DNA from: Narthecium ossifragum
Taxonomy: Eukaryota > Streptophyta > Magnoliopsida > Dioscoreales > Nartheciaceae
Assembly (NCBI GenBank): GCA_963920575.1
Contig: OY986969.1
Span: 10,001-74,000, forward strand
DNA length: 64,000 nucleotides
Reading direction: 5' to 3'
The translations under genes were made by a program, and so were the position numbers. Of the stretch, positions 1 through 12,441 are shown one piece after another. The notes beneath the pieces were generated by a model. That model saw only the letters and a list, made by a program, of their open reading frames with translations, was not told where the DNA came from and did no database searches. Each line of letters starts with the position of its first letter. Within the stretch, counting starts at the first letter, position 1.

Positions 1-2066
1 CCGGTTTTGGTTTTAAACCTTTTGTTCATTTAATTCATTTGAAACCTAGACCTAGTTCGGCTAAATTGGAGAAATCTAGCCGTCAAAATCTTGATTTCTT
101 GGTACCGTTGGGTTCTTTGAATTCTCTTCTATCTTCCCTCAAGTTTTCGTGGAATTTGATTGAGTTTTGATAGATCGAATTATAGAAATTGAATCTCATA
201 CTACTGTTCATACGGCAAAATTCGATTTCGTTGATCCATCAATCTCTAATCGATCTAATACTTCAGTATGATCTTCTATTCCATGCCTAGGACTACTGTG
301 CCGATTTCTGCGATTTTCCGACGAATTTTGAATGGTTTTATCCGATGATTTCTGTTCTAGGTTTTTTTATCGAAATTTGCGTCTTGATCAATTTCTCTTT
401 AACTAAGCAATCATTGCAGTATGTTTACCTTAAATTGCTTAGCGACAACTAGTATGCTAGTAGGCGGATTTCAGACAAGTTTTCGTGGATTTATCGTAGA
501 TTCCTAGAAGAATTGGCCCTAGGCCTATTTAATTATGATTTTGCCATCCATCTGCTATTTGGGCAATTAATCATGTAATTGATGTTTAAATGCAATGCCA
601 TGCGATATATATATGTACATATATCTAGTAGGCCCTATCTGGCCGCCCATATATGGGGCTATGTGGTTGAACCGAGGGAAATGGTGACCCTCGGGATGTT
701 TATTTTTAAATGGGCTCGTGGTACGCCCTTTGAATCCTTGCATGCTTAATTAATTGCACTTGGGCCGAAGGTGTGCCCTACATGAATGTTGTATGCCTGG
801 AATGTTTGGGCCGACTGGTGTGCCCCGTTTGACTATCCAATTGAATAGGAGTTCAATTGGAATGTTTGAATTGGATTGTATAATTGTTGAATGATTAGTT
901 GTTCAATGTGTAGTTGATTGTATAGATTGAATGGTAGATTGCTTGGTTCAATTGTTGTATGCCGGCTTTTCGCCGAGGATTATAATATATCACCTTTGTA
1001 ATGCCGGATTTTCGATTGGGAATCAGGGTTCTGATTCTTGTTACCGTAGTTGAACTGCTTAACTGCTAATGTGACATAAATATACCTAGGTTAGATTCTT
1101 GTATAGATTCATGCATTGTATGCATTAGATGCATTCTAAGCTAGGCGTGGAGGATGGGTCGATCGTCGATCCGAGAATTCGGGCAGCTCGGATTTAACTT
1201 TAGGACAGATGCTGGGTAGCAAGATTTAGGGCGAGATTGTGTTGGTTAAACGTGGTATGGTTTAAGGTATAGAGGTTGAGTCCCTGTTCCTGACGTCGGT
1301 GTCCAGGGGAAAGGGGGAGAGAACCTACGTCTCACTCTGTGCCCTACTCGTTTCGGTTTCTTGCCCTTCGTGTAACCTAGAGGGACGACCGTTAGTATGG
1401 CCAACTGATTCGATAACCATTTCTGATACTGTGTTCGTACCTTGTAGGGGGGACGACCGTTGGTATGGTCGACTATTCGATAACTATTTCCAACGCTATG
1501 TTTGTATCACCCGAGTAGGTACTGAGCGTAGGCTAGAGCTCTCCCAGGGACTGAGATGGAATCAGACTTTTGCAGTTTCCCTTTCCTTGAGTGCGTCGTA
1601 GAGTAGAATCCTACTGGACTTGTTGCTCACCCCTACCTGGGCTGCGCTTGAAGGTGCAGGTCCCAGTACTTTTGCTGGCGCGTCGTCTTCTCGAGGACCC
1701 TGAGGCGTTGGCAGTTTCTTTTGTAGTAGATTTATTTTTGGTATTGTATAAATGTATGAATTCCCTCTTCGAGGTTTTGTGTATTTGTATTTGAGTAGTG
1801 AATTATGTAACTCTGAGGTATGTACAAATTGTAAATCTACTTTACTCTGATGTTGATTTTAGAATTGCCTATTTTACTTGTGTAATTTGTAAATTAAATG
1901 TACCGTTGAGGTTGTATAGGTTCCACATGCTAAAAATAAGAAGGAAACTTTGCCGAAAATTTTTTGGAACTTGTGGATTATTTTATTGAGGATTTGGAAT
2001 TGTGAACATGAATAGGTGGCTCATTTTCCGATCTGGATGAGTTTTCTGGGTTAGGAAATGACGGGG
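1..2066 (+). repeat. Degraded Ty3/gypsy LTR remnant
   Basis: No long reading frame is supported. The end of this stretch (about 1750-2066) matches 38640-38918: both contain 'ccctcttcgagg', 'tttactctgatgtt' and 'gttttctgggt', and end in a tgaca/tgacg-like terminus, as plant Ty3/gypsy LTRs do. The middle (about 1382-1515) holds two imperfect copies of a ~67-bp unit starting 'gggacgaccgtt'. The left edge lies outside the window, so element length and target duplication cannot be seen. Assignment as an LTR is inferred from the second copy and the terminus. Confidence 0.55.
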
Positions 2067-4342
2067 AGAGGGGGTGAAGTACACGTCGCAAATGCTAAGC
2101 GGGAACCGAAATATTGGGAGGGAATGCGAGTGAATCACAGCCGTTGGTCTAAAACTTTGATCAAATCATAGCCGTTTGTTTGTTTTACTGATAAATCTTA
2201 GCCATTGTTTATGCATATAGGCGTATATAGGCAAATACATTTTCAAAAACTGTTGTGTCATATTACATAGATGATAAGTACCTTTTGCAAATACCTAATA
2301 AAATAGAGATCTCTTATCTGTTGTCATCCCGACGTCTCATTTCTCTCATTCCCAAACCCCGACCTCAACACTCGCCCCCCACCCACACAAGCCCCTAGTC
2401 GGGAGAGGTAACCCAAGGGCATCGACACGTTGCGCTGCTCTGGTGGACGACGCACGTCCATCAATGGTGAATTCGAAGCCTCTTCACCCCCACCCCCCTC
2501 CCCACCCCAAGGACCCATCCCCAGCCAATCTTGATAAACCCTAACCGGCGCTACCTTGGATCCGCGCTACCTCGTCCTCCTCTGGGCACGACCATGAGCG
2601 GGAGAGCCCTTATCTAAACGTTAGTGGCACTAAACCTCACCGACGCTACCCCTCGTCGCCTCCAGCACGGCAACACGCAGAAGAGCCCTTTTCTAAACCT
2701 CACTGCGTCCTCCTCTGGGCACGGCAGTGAGCGGAAGAGGTATCTTTCTCGCTCGTATCCCATCCCTCTCTCCCTCTCTTTTTAAATCGCAGGTTAGGGT
2801 TTCTGTGTAATCTTGTTTGGGTAATCCTATTTTGGCCGGGTTGGAAAGCATAGATCATTATGTTATTTATTATGTTTATGGTTTGGAGTATATTTTGAAT
2901 GTCGACAAATGCTAATTTCAAGAAGCCAATATGAGAAAGTAACTGAAGATTCATGTCATTACATTGGTTGTAGGTTCATTCGATCTTCATAACAGATATT
3001 TTTTAATGGGTTTTAAGGCTGAAATCTGGAGATTTGTCCCTTGTTGCTGTTTCAGAGCTTCTCATGATCAATTTTGCTCGATATATTAGCAATTCATCAC
3101 TCTTTTATGGGAAACTGATGGCATATAAATTGCAGGAGCAGCAGCATCGGAAGAGACTTCAGCAGGTATTTGTTCTTAACCACCTACTATGTATGACATA
3201 TCATATCTGGTTGTCTCTAATTATGCCTTATTTCTATACTTGACCGAAAACCATCTAGAATGTGAACAGAAACTTTCATTTCATTAGTAAATAAATTATG
3301 AGTATACTTTCCATTCACTTCTGGATGGCTTCCATGTACTCTTGTTGGCCTGATCTGGTCCTCTTAGAGCCTATGTACGCTTCTTTTTTCGAAAGTACAA
3401 AGTCTGGAGTTGTTTGCTTTAATTGCTTCTGCTAAAGATGGTTATTCTTTTTTCAAGTTATTCCTTTTCCATTATTCTAGTGCTGCCTCTTTATGGCATT
3501 AAAGTTATAGTCTAGAAATTGTATTGCTGCGAGAGGTCAATTTTGCAATCGTCTAAACTTTCTCAAATATGGCTTTTTTGTGAGTTTCATTTTTAATATA
3601 AAGATATGGGTATCTTCATAAGCTTGTATGCATAAGTTACAACGATTATATACAAAGCTTTTGGTTCCTACTTTTGGCCGAATAAACTATGTTCAATACT
3701 TGAAGAGAACCATGAGCAACCTTAGTTTAGACAATTGTGTTTAATTGCTTTTGTTACTTGTAAGCTTTCTGATTTCAACCTCTGGAGCTTATGGTGTACA
3801 TGTTGTTCTGCTTTGATACTGGTATGCTTGAAATGGGCTCATTTGATCTTTAGATTTAGTCCCCATTGGTTGCACTGAGGCATCACATAAGAATGGTAAA
3901 AGGCTTGGGTGGATAGTTTGTCATTTCGACGCATGTTGTAATTTTTTCTCAATTTCATCCTTATCTCAAACATCCATAGATTCAATTTGATTATTTTCTG
4001 AAACATTTATTAGCTGGCTAATCTTTAGCTAAATGTTGAGAAGCTGGTACGGTAGGAAAATTTCTTTTCATTTTTTTTTTTTTGCTGGTTGGGATGATCA
4101 GCAGATGCTAATAATTACTTGTGATAGCAACATGTGGTTCTTTTTTTTGCTGGTTTGGTAGGAAAATCTCTATCTCGGGCTCGTTGTTCCTTTCTCTCTT
4201 TCTCATCGATCAAAACCCAGAGTACTGCTCCTTCCCCTCATTTCATTTATGTTTCTTGTATGGTCAGTTTTGCATGATAGCGATGCGTTGCTAGGATATG
4301 ATTGCCTTGATGCTTTTCATTGAAGAATTTGAGGATTGCACC
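2067..4342. other. Intergenic; GC-rich leader-like block and AT-rich tract
   Basis: No confident gene. 2320-2740 is C-rich and contains a repeated segment: the ~34-bp stretch starting 'cgtcctcctctgggcacg' occurs at 2573 and again at 2706. It resembles a 5' leader or first exon but has no recognisable product. The rest is AT-rich, intron-like sequence. A 30-nt block at 3136-3165, preceded by 'ttgcag' and followed by 'gtattt', could be a micro-exon coding EQQHRKRLQQ. If a gene started here, it was interrupted by the copia insertion at 4343. Confidence 0.3.
4338..4342. repeat. Target-site duplication, left (gcacc)
   Basis: The 5-bp sequence gcacc is repeated exactly at 8797-8801, on the other side of the copia element. 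Five base pairs is the usual copia duplication length. Confidence 0.9.
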
Positions 4343-5459
4343 TGAAATTAAATAGACCCCACAGAATACCAGAAATACGCGGAAGCAGATATATGAAATA
4401 AATCAAACATGCACAAGAAGGAAGACACGCGATTTTTAACGTGGAAAAACCCTCACGGGAAAAAACCACGGGTCCACTGCAGGACCAGGCGAAACCAATC
4501 CACTAAAAATCAAGAGTACCGTTTACACAAGTTAAGACGAACTCACTGTACCGACTCCTCGCATACACGCTGTCGTCCTCGCACTTGCTCAACTCCTCGA
4601 AGCACGGTCCGCAACTCTTGTTTTCTTGATTCTTCGCCTCCACTCAAATCACGCTCACAACCAGCCTCTCTCTCTCTCTCTTCTCTTCTCTCTCTTTTCT
4701 TCTTTATTTCTTCTTTCCTCCGCAGCTCTCTTTCCTCCGCAGCCACTTCACCTCTCTCTTCACTCTCTACTTCTCTCTTATCCGCTGCTCTCTCTCTCTC
4801 TCTCTCTCAATTCTTTTCACCCTCAACTGCCGGTCAATAATTTCCTTCTTCTCTCACCTCACCCGGTCAACTCTCTTCTTCTCTCCATCACTTTCTCTTT
4901 CTCTTCTCTCTCTATTCTCTCCCTCAGCCGGGCCTCTCTGTTTCTTCTCTCCCTCTATTTCTTTCTGCTCTCTTCTGCAGACTTCTCTCTTCCTTCCTCT
5001 ATTTCATCTCTCTTCCGCCCATGCCTCTCTCTGGCCCTTGCTTCCTTCTCTTTCTTTTTCATCGGCCAGCCCGCTCTTCTATCCTCTGTTCTTCATCGCC
5101 GCACCGGGAGAGCCCCTCATCTCTTTGGCCGCCCAACCCCCTTCTCTGTGTGTCTTTGGCCGCTGAGAGCCCCCTTGCCAAAACCCCAGTAGTGTTTAAA
5201 TAACGCAATTAGGGTTTTCAAACCAAATTAAGCATGATGATATCCACCGTTTGATTCCGCTTCTCTCCAATCCAACGACAGTGATTAAATCTTGATATTA
5301 ACTTGATCAAACTTGATGTGACTTGAGCCAATTTGATCCCACTTGATTCAATTTGCCTTCAATTAGCCTTGTATGAACCATATATCCAATCTAGCTAATT
5401 TAAATATTAAATCAACAAAATTTGCCAACTAATATGGAATCTTAACATGATTCCTTACA
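4343..5459 (-). repeat. Copia 3' LTR (left copy)
   Basis: This 1117-bp copy pairs with 7783-8796. Read on the minus strand it begins TGTAAGGAATCATG and ends TTTAATTTCA. It is about 100 bp longer than its partner, mainly because of expanded CT-rich tracts at 4660-4815. Long open frames across these tracts (for example 4626-5192) are low-complexity Leu/Ser translations, not genes. Confidence 0.92.
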
Positions 5460-5460
5460 A

Positions 5461-5472
5461 TCTCCCCCCTTT
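5461..5472 (-). promoter_or_regulatory. Copia polypurine tract
   Basis: Read on the minus strand this is AAAGGGGGGAGA, directly upstream of the 3' LTR start TGTAAGG. It is the expected plus-strand DNA primer site for retrotransposon replication. Confidence 0.85.
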
Positions 5473-6853
5473 GGCAATTTTGTGACAAAATCATAAAGCT
5501 GAATACAAAACGCAAACTAAGAACAAACCTAATATGGTTCAATACAAGAACTAATATGAACCTGTCACCTGCATATGCATCACAAGAATACCCGTGAAAT
5601 GCATTGTGAAGATAAATTCAATTAAGCATAGTATATATATTCAGCTCCCCCTCAAGTCTAGCAAATATATATTTAGCTTCCCCTCAAGTCAGCAACATAT
5701 ATTCAGCATTGCATGCAATATATCACTTATTCATACGATATACCACTCCCCCTTTTTGTCACAGATTAACCAAAGGAGCACTAGAAAAATAACATGAAGG
5801 AAAACTAGTGATCAAATTCAGCAAAGAAGACATAAATATCGCAGATCATGCCAAACCATGAGTTTTGCTAGCCGGACATAGGAAAACAAAATTCTCTCAA
5901 GCACAAGCCTTGTATGCTGGAAAAATAAACATTGCCTTAACCAAAGATTGAACCACTTTTCAATCATCACATAGACATAGTATGCATAAGAATAAATCGC
6001 CATAGGACAGAATACTCAAGAAATTGATACATATAGTGGACAACCAGACATGAGTGTGTGTGTGTGACTTTCAAATACATAATGCAATGTCCACAACTAC
6101 TTGAAAAATAAAAACTCGGGTTATCGACCAGGGGATTGTAAGTAGATTATGGAGACCTCAACTAATAAGGACTTTAAACTCAAGCCAAAACCTTTCATGA
6201 TCAGTGTAAAAGGCCCCAATAGCATTGTGACGGCTTCACTCATGGGGAGGCAGCCTTCTCCTTTTTTTTCTCTTTTTTTTTTTTTTGAATAACAAGTGAA
6301 GTGACCATTGCACATTCACACAATGGGAAGCTTCGCTCTCATTTCCCGGCAGCCTTTTCCACATACATATAAGGTTAGCTTTAGCACATAGCATTAGGGG
6401 CTTGTCTTAAGATTATCACCCTTAAGAGTTTCAGTCCCCATAAAATGTGAACATAATAGGATGGACGATAAAAAATGATACAAGGAGGGTAACCCGATTT
6501 TCTATCCTCAAGGTTGTGAGCAAGGTACCACATACAAAAGTTGTGCACTGGATTAAAAATCATGAACTGAATGTCCAGAAAATAAGTATCAAAATTAGAG
6601 TACCGCCACACGACCATCAATTCAAAACACATCTATCCTAAAGATGACAAAAAGTTTCCAGATATAAGGTATGTTTATCATTTATGCAATCACGGATCCA
6701 AAATATATATTTTTTTTTCGATATAAATGCTTGTAAAGCAAACTACACATGAAACACAAAAAAAAACAAACTACACAAAAAGAAAACGAAAAATAGCATA
6801 GACTGGGCAAATATAAGCATTAATACAGCCTAGTCTATAGCCAGATGAGGACA
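5473..6853 (-). other. Copia internal region without recognisable pol
   Basis: This is where pol would be expected in a complete element. Only short frames are present and none shows integrase, RT or RNase H motifs. It includes a short (GT)n run near 6053-6066 and A/T homopolymers near 6260-6290. The sequence may be degraded or foreign. Confidence 0.5.
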
Positions 6854-7754
6854 TCAATCAATGAGAGACACTCCCTGAGAGGTCTTACGGACATCAGGGG
6901 TATGCATGACAGAATTAGATATTGAGCCTCTTAAATCACTCTTCCTAACCCAAATTGACCTCGTTTTTGTAGGTTTCACATAACTAATATAGTTACGCAT
7001 AACAGGCATGTAGAAAGAATTTAAATTAGAAGTAGTATGCAACCTATTATGAAAGTACTGAGGTTGTCTCACAGGCACATGCTTGGTGAAATTCATAGAA
7101 GTAGGAAACCCAATAAGCTTATAGCACAAAGGCCTAATGTGTCCTACTTTACCACAAAAATGACAAGTAGGAAATTTTCTTTTAGGCATAGCATGAGAAG
7201 AAACACTCATAGTAGGTAAAGTATTTTCAACTCTAATAAACTTAACTGTGGGAGAGTTTAATTTACCTTTGCCTCTAGAATTAGAAGACTCACCAACATA
7301 GCCCAATCCGAATTTTGCAGGGATGGTCCTTTGAGCTCCCAATATTTCATCCAGTTTTTGTGTACCTGCCTTCATCTTCTCGACCAATTGATTAGAAGCA
7401 TTGAGTTTTTCTTCAGAAGATTTAACTTTATCAACTAGTTTAGTTATTGACACTACAGAAACATGCAAGTCTTTTTGGCATTTTTCAAGTTCAACTTGAA
7501 GAGTTATTTTCAGATTTTGCTTTAGTCAACTCAAGTTCAACAACAACTCGTTCTTTGTCAGAAACTTTAAGTATTCTTTTCAATTCAGATCTAGATTTCT
7601 TCAACTCATCATACTTGTCAGCCAAGTCATTGTAAGCATTATTGACTTTTCTATATAGGGCAAGAATAGTCTCAACATCTTTATCAGCTAAATCATCATG
7701 GGTGCTATATGTCGCTAGGATCACTTTCTGTCTTCTAGCCTTAAAGTCTAGCAA
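6854..7754 (-). pseudogene. Copia gag remnant with zinc knuckle, frameshifted
   Basis: Gag packages the retroelement RNA. Two minus-strand frames (7491-7754 and 6854-7468) form one gag C-terminal region separated by a shift near 7505; the next frame continues sensibly across the gap. The first part is rich in charged, coiled-coil-like residues (KYDELKKSRSELKRIL). The second has a CCHC zinc knuckle, CHFCGKVGHIRPLC (CX2CX4HX4C). The N-terminal capsid region is missing: coding sequence begins almost directly after the primer-binding site, so a 5' internal deletion is likely. There is no protease after the knuckle. Confidence 0.85.
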
Positions 7755-7768
7755 TTATAGAAAGTACG

Positions 7769-7780
7769 GCTCTGATACCA
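7769..7780 (-). promoter_or_regulatory. Copia primer-binding site (initiator tRNA-Met)
   Basis: On the minus strand the sequence is TGGTATCAGAGC, two bases from the end of the 5' LTR (AATTTCA). It is complementary to the 3' end of initiator tRNA-Met, the standard primer of plant copia elements, and it fixes element orientation as minus. Confidence 0.92.
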
Positions 7781-7782
7781 AT

Positions 7783-8796
7783 TGAAATTAAAAAGACCCC
7801 ACAGATTACCCGAAATACGCGGAAGCAGATAAATGAAATAAATCAAGCACACAAGAAGAAGACACATGATTTTTAACGTGGAAAAACCCTCACGGGAAAA
7901 AACCACGGGTCCAACGCAGGACCAGGCGAAACCAATCCACTAAAAACCAAGAGTACCGTTTACACAAGTTATGACGAACTCACTGTACCGACTCCTCGCG
8001 TACACATGTCGTCCTGGAACTTACTCGACTCCTCGAAGCACGGTCCGCAACTCTTATTTTCTTGATTGATCGCCTCCACACAACCTCTCTTATTCTCCCT
8101 CTTTTCTTTTACTCTTCCACAGCTCCTCTCTCTCTTCCCTCTTTTTTTCTCCCTCAACAGCCGGTTAATGATTTCCTTCTTCTCTCACCTCACCCGGTCA
8201 ACTCTCTTCTTCTCTCCATCACTTTCTCTTTCTCTTCTCTCTCTATTCTCTCCCTCAGCCGGGCCTCTCTGTTTCTTCTCTCCCTCCTCTATTTCTTTCT
8301 ACTCTCTTCTGCAGACTTCTCTCTTCCTTCCTCTATTTCATCTCTCTTCCGCCCATGCCTCACTCTGGCCCTTGCTTCCTTCTCTCTTTCTTTTTCACCG
8401 GCCAGCCCGCTCTTCTATCCTCTGTTCTTCATCGCCGCACCGGGAGAGCCCCTCATCTCTTTGGCCGCCCAACCCCCTTCTCTGTGTGTCTTTGGCCGCC
8501 GAGAGCCCCCCTTGCCAAAACCCCAGTAGTGTTTAAATAACGCAATTAGGGTTTTCAAACCAAATTAAGCATGATGATATCCACCGTTTGATTCCGCTTC
8601 TCTCCAATCCAACGACAGTGATTAAATCTTGATATTAACTTGATCAAACTTGATGTGACTTGAGCCAATTTGATCCCACTTGATTCAATTTGCCTTCAAT
8701 TAGTCTTGTATGAACCATATATCCAATCTAGCTAATTTAAATATTAAATCAACAAAATTTGCCAACTAATATGGAATCTTAACATGATTCCTTACG
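7783..8796 (-). repeat. Copia 5' LTR (right copy)
   Basis: This 1014-bp copy is nearly identical to 4343-5459 outside the CT tracts. Its outer terminus reads CGTAAGG on the minus strand, where the other LTR has TGTAAGG, so the conserved TG end has mutated. The TSD copy gcacc follows at 8797. Confidence 0.92.
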
Positions 8797-8801
8797 GCAC
8801 C

Positions 8802-9469
8802 AATTTATATTGTGTTCTGTGAAGGCAAGAAATGCAAATTTGATGGTACTCTATTCATCAATTTTATCTCGCAGCCCATGATTGATGCATTTGATCCAAG
8901 GTTATATAAGTATCTCCGCCTATATTCGACACATTGGATTTTAATCTCGCCTGATTGATGAATTTATGGCCCATAATTGGTCATATTTTTTTAGATTTAC
9001 TCTCGCCTTAATTGTTTCGTATTAAATCTGAGATGATTCTCTGCTATCTTGATTCATTTTGCGAATTCGAGTTTGTTGAATGTTTTATACGTCTATTTTT
9101 TTCCTCTTTTTTTTTTTAGTTTTCGGTAAATAATTTGAAAACCTTTACAAATCTTTAATTACATGCTCCCACTCGATTGCTGACAGATCTTTGATGCCTT
9201 CCTAGTGTTTTTACCTTTCATTGTTGTTCATTTACTTTTTACCGCACACATTTATTGATTTGTATTCAGAACCCTAGCTCTTAGGTTAGGTATAGACTTT
9301 TTAAGATGCTATATTATTACTTATGAAGTGAGTGAGAGAAAGATATGGTATGTATTATTAGCATTTGTCACATCTGTAACATTTGTGATATGGTTTTTAT
9401 TTGTTATTAATGAAAATAAAAGTCGATAAGTTTGATCAGTATTTCACATGTTTAGTTGTGTAACTAATT
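8802..9469. other. Intergenic, AT-rich
   Basis: No gene, repeat pair or clear motif is seen apart from poly-T runs. This is the right flank of the copia insertion and lies upstream of the albumin-2-like gene. Confidence 0.4.
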
Positions 9470-9591
9470 TGTTCGGTTCAGTTTGGTTCCATCGGTGAAT
9501 TCGGCTCGGTTCTGTTTTTCTTGGACCGAAAAAAGTTCGGTTCTTCGGTTCTAGATTGAGAACCGAAGCGAGAACCGAATGCCCACCCCTA
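9470..9591. mobile_element. hAT-type MITE remnant (TTCGG-rich)
   Basis: The stretch consists of ttcggttc/gaaccgaa motifs and ends in 'tgcccacccctaa'. This is the same composition and terminus type as the complete copy at 37036-37465. No matching left terminus (taggggtg) is seen, so it is 5'-truncated. Confidence 0.5.
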
Positions 9592-9849
9592 ATTCGGTCT
9601 GTCCAATGCTTCAGGCTTACCGGTAGCATCAGATACTTACCATACACTACACACATGATCAGAATTTCAATTAATATTTCTTCGGCCGTATCCATTTTAA
9701 TTGGCTACAAACAAATTGTTTTGTTTAGATTATTTTAGTATATGTTAGTAAGGTAACAAATTTAAAGTGTTACATTATAATAGTTGTGCTAATTAACCAT
9801 GCGTGTATGCAGGGGTACAAGATGGGAGAGAGTAGACGACGTCATAATA

Positions 9850-10881
9850 ATGAATCGGAACTTCCAACCACAAGCGCATCCACCAAGGGAACACCCCGTT
9901 CAGCTGCCAATATTTGATTACATGAATGAAAGTGGTCGGAGTGATGCTCTAACCATCACATCTTGGCCAGATCTTGACGTCGCCGACCTTCGAGAGAAAC
10001 GACAAGTGTCGACCACCGACTCTCACGTCTTGGATTGGTATTCTGGCGAAGTGCCTGACGTTGAGAGCTACATAAATGCCGCATTTCGTTCGTGGTATCG
10101 TAAAAATGAAGCCTATATATTCATGAAGGACGAGTATCTGCTACTGAACTATGCTCCAGGCACGACCGATGCCAAGGTGGTGAAGGGACCGCTTTTTATC
10201 TGCCATGGGTTTCCATCACTCGCCGGGACAGTCTTTGGAGAATATGGAATAGACTGTGCTTTTGGGTCTCATGATAAGAATGAAGCGTTCATCTTCTCTA
10301 GGAGTCGCTGTGCACAGATTAACTTTGCACCAAGCACCACAAATGACTATATAATCAAAGGCCCGAAGTCCATCACTAAAATGTTCCCCTTTTTCAAAAG
10401 GACGGTGTTCGAAGGGAGCATAGACGCCGCATTTGAGTCAACCACAAAATATGAAGCTTACCTCTTCAAAGACAACCAATATGCTCTTATAAACTACAGT
10501 TCTAGTTCCCACCTCATCGCCATCGGTATCATCAATCAGGGCTTTCCCAGTTTGAAAAACACCATCTTTGAGAGTGGAATTGATGCGGCATTTGCTTTGC
10601 ATAGGACTGATGAGGCATACCTATTCAAAGGAGATTCCTACGCACTCATCAACTTTGCACCTGGTACCACAAATGACTACATCATTGGTGGTGTGAAGAA
10701 GATCCTTCCCAATTGGCCCTCTTTGCGCAGCATCTTGCCTCGCAATAAATACGGTCTTGACACTCATGAAATCCTTCCCTGTTGGCGCTCTTCGCACAGC
10801 TACTTGCCTCGCAATAACCATGGTCTTGACGCTCATGATCACACTAAACCTGATGCTGACTATTACCACGATGAAGTTTAA
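9850..10881 (+). CDS. Albumin-2-like hemopexin-repeat protein
   Basis: About 343 aa. Residues ~75-300 (from the 9850 ATG) contain four hemopexin-like repeats of the plant albumin-2 type, with recurring motifs INAAF/IDAAF, NEAYIF/EAYLF, YALINFAPGTT and DYII(K/G)G followed by FPSL. Plant albumin-2 proteins (pea PA2) are cytosolic seed proteins forming a four-bladed propeller that can bind polyamines or haem; a ligand here is inference. Classical albumin-2 is about 230 aa and starts at the first repeat. This protein adds ~75 N-terminal residues and a C-terminal tail that duplicates an ILP.W.S...LPRN.(Y/H)GLD unit. No signal peptide is evident. An in-frame ATG at 9799 would add 17 residues, but 'tgtatgcag' at 9805-9813 looks like a splice acceptor, so 9850 is preferred; an upstream exon is possible. 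Confidence 0.82.
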   Translation: MNRNFQPQAHPPREHPVQLPIFDYMNESGRSDALTITSWPDLDVADLREKRQVSTTDSHVLDWYSGEVPDVESYINAAFRSWYRKNEAYIFMKDEYLLLNYAPGTTDAKVVKGPLFICHGFPSLAGTVFGEYGIDCAFGSHDKNEAFIFSRSRCAQINFAPSTTNDYIIKGPKSITKMFPFFKRTVFEGSIDAAFESTTKYEAYLFKDNQYALINYSSSSHLIAIGIINQGFPSLKNTIFESGIDAAFALHRTDEAYLFKGDSYALINFAPGTTNDYIIGGVKKILPNWPSLRSILPRNKYGLDTHEILPCWRSSHSYLPRNNHGLDAHDHTKPDADYYHDEV

Positions 10882-12435
10882 AAAGTCAGTACGTACTTCT
10901 TATGTGCCAAAATGTGGATGGTTTGGCATGAACAAAGCTTTGAATAAGAGTGTGATATAGCAACGAGTACGTTGTTAGACAATTTCACCCATTACTTAAA
11001 ACTTCTTTGTTTATTGAGTCTTGAAGGTTAATCAAGGCAAAGTTTAAGCTTTTTGAAGTCGTGCTTCATTGGTGTAGTTATAGAACCTACCTACTTCATT
11101 TCTCTTTTCGAGACGTGTAACGGTATCCTTATATACTTTGGAACAGCATTTGTGATTGTGGCTCAAAACTTCTTGTTTGATAAGTTTTCATTCTCAATCC
11201 AAGATGCTCCCTTCTGAGATCATGTGGGAGATGTCACAGCGCTGGAATTTACCAGTTTGAGGAAAGCAACATACAAAATACACCTTTGCTTAACAAATAT
11301 GTATGAAATTTTGTTTGACTGAATAATTATTGAGTTAACCTTGGTTCTTTCCCAACTGTGTTGTTCAGTGATGCAAAAAAATGCATGGTTAGCACAAATT
11401 AACCTTTTGTGAAGACTAATTTCTACGACCAATATGTTTAAAATCTCTCTGAAAAGAGAAGATACATATTAAGTGTTTGACTATATAAACATGAATGCAT
11501 GTTTTCCTATCAATCAGAGAGTTTCGGTCACATCAGTTTACTCAAATTCATTGTTCACGTATTGGATGTCTCACTTTCGATGCAAATGCTTTGAAATTTG
11601 AGGATGAAATGCCAGTGTAAAGACTTCCGGATTCGGACAAGCCCAGCAATCCCATTTTTCCAATTGTAAATTGAAGCTTCCTAGTCAAGGACCAAACACC
11701 AAATTGAAGAAAATAAAGAGCAATTACATAGATAGAACATAACAAAAAGAAATTCAAAACGTGAACAAAATAGTTAAAATTACAATCAGATTGTAGCATT
11801 ACGAAGACAACATAAGTTTATCACAAGGAGAGCCGCAAAACATGGAAACAAGCAATGACACAACAAACGGTGAATCAGTTCCTTGTCATCACAAAGTGAA
11901 TCACGGGCTGGAGCTGCGGCTGCTTCAGCTGAAATGGACACCATCCCTCCCACGCGGACCCCATCCAAAACAGAATCGAAGAGATTAGCATAATAAGCAT
12001 ATGGGAGGACCAACAGGATCAGAGTGCCAAGTGGTCAATAGAACTTTATGCTTCACTAGCAGAAGCACATCTGCAATAGCACAGTTACAAAAGAGCAGTT
12101 CACAACACAGATCCTTTCAGTTGGTTAAATTCTGCAGTCAATTAATTCTTCTAAGAGGGCAGGAAATGCATGAAATCCATAAACCGTAATGGTTAATGTG
12201 AACCAACCTTAAGAGTTGTGTTCAATTTGTTCCTCGCATTGCTAAGAAGTTTAATTCTGTCATGATTGTCAATGAGCGTTTGGCATATTACGCACAATCT
12301 CACATATTAAATAAATGAATAGGTTAGCATAACCATAATTGTTGCTAGAACATCACGTGAATAATCTCAATAAAATACAGAGAGAAGTAACCATAAGACG
12401 ATACTTTTCAATGGATACAAAGTTGTTCCGGAGCT
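10882..12435. other. Intergenic, no recognised gene
   Basis: AT-rich sequence downstream of the hemopexin gene. Minus-strand frames at 11548-11799 and 11786-12013 (containing LFDSVLDGVRVGGMVSISAE) look less random than the rest and could be decayed exons, but I do not recognise a family. Confidence 0.3.
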
Positions 12436-12441
12436 AATTTA

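Larger units (their letters stand above)
4343..8796 (-). mobile_element. Ty1/copia retrotransposon, non-autonomous (gag remnant only)
   Basis: Both LTRs, a primer-binding site and a polypurine tract are visible, and all read on the minus strand. The element is flanked by the 5-bp duplication gcacc at 4338-4342 and 8797-8801. The 2.3-kb internal region carries only the C-terminal part of a copia gag. I found no protease, integrase, RT or RNase H motif, so movement would need proteins from another element. The gag zinc knuckle preceded by coiled-coil-like sequence resembles SIRE/Maximus-type copia; that lineage call is tentative. Confidence 0.92.

Noticed and set aside
4626..5192. Long plus-strand open frame (188 aa) and similar frames at 8062-8536
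   Set aside because: These lie inside the two copia LTRs and translate CT-rich microsatellite-like DNA into Ser/Leu repeats; the coding strand of the element is the other one.
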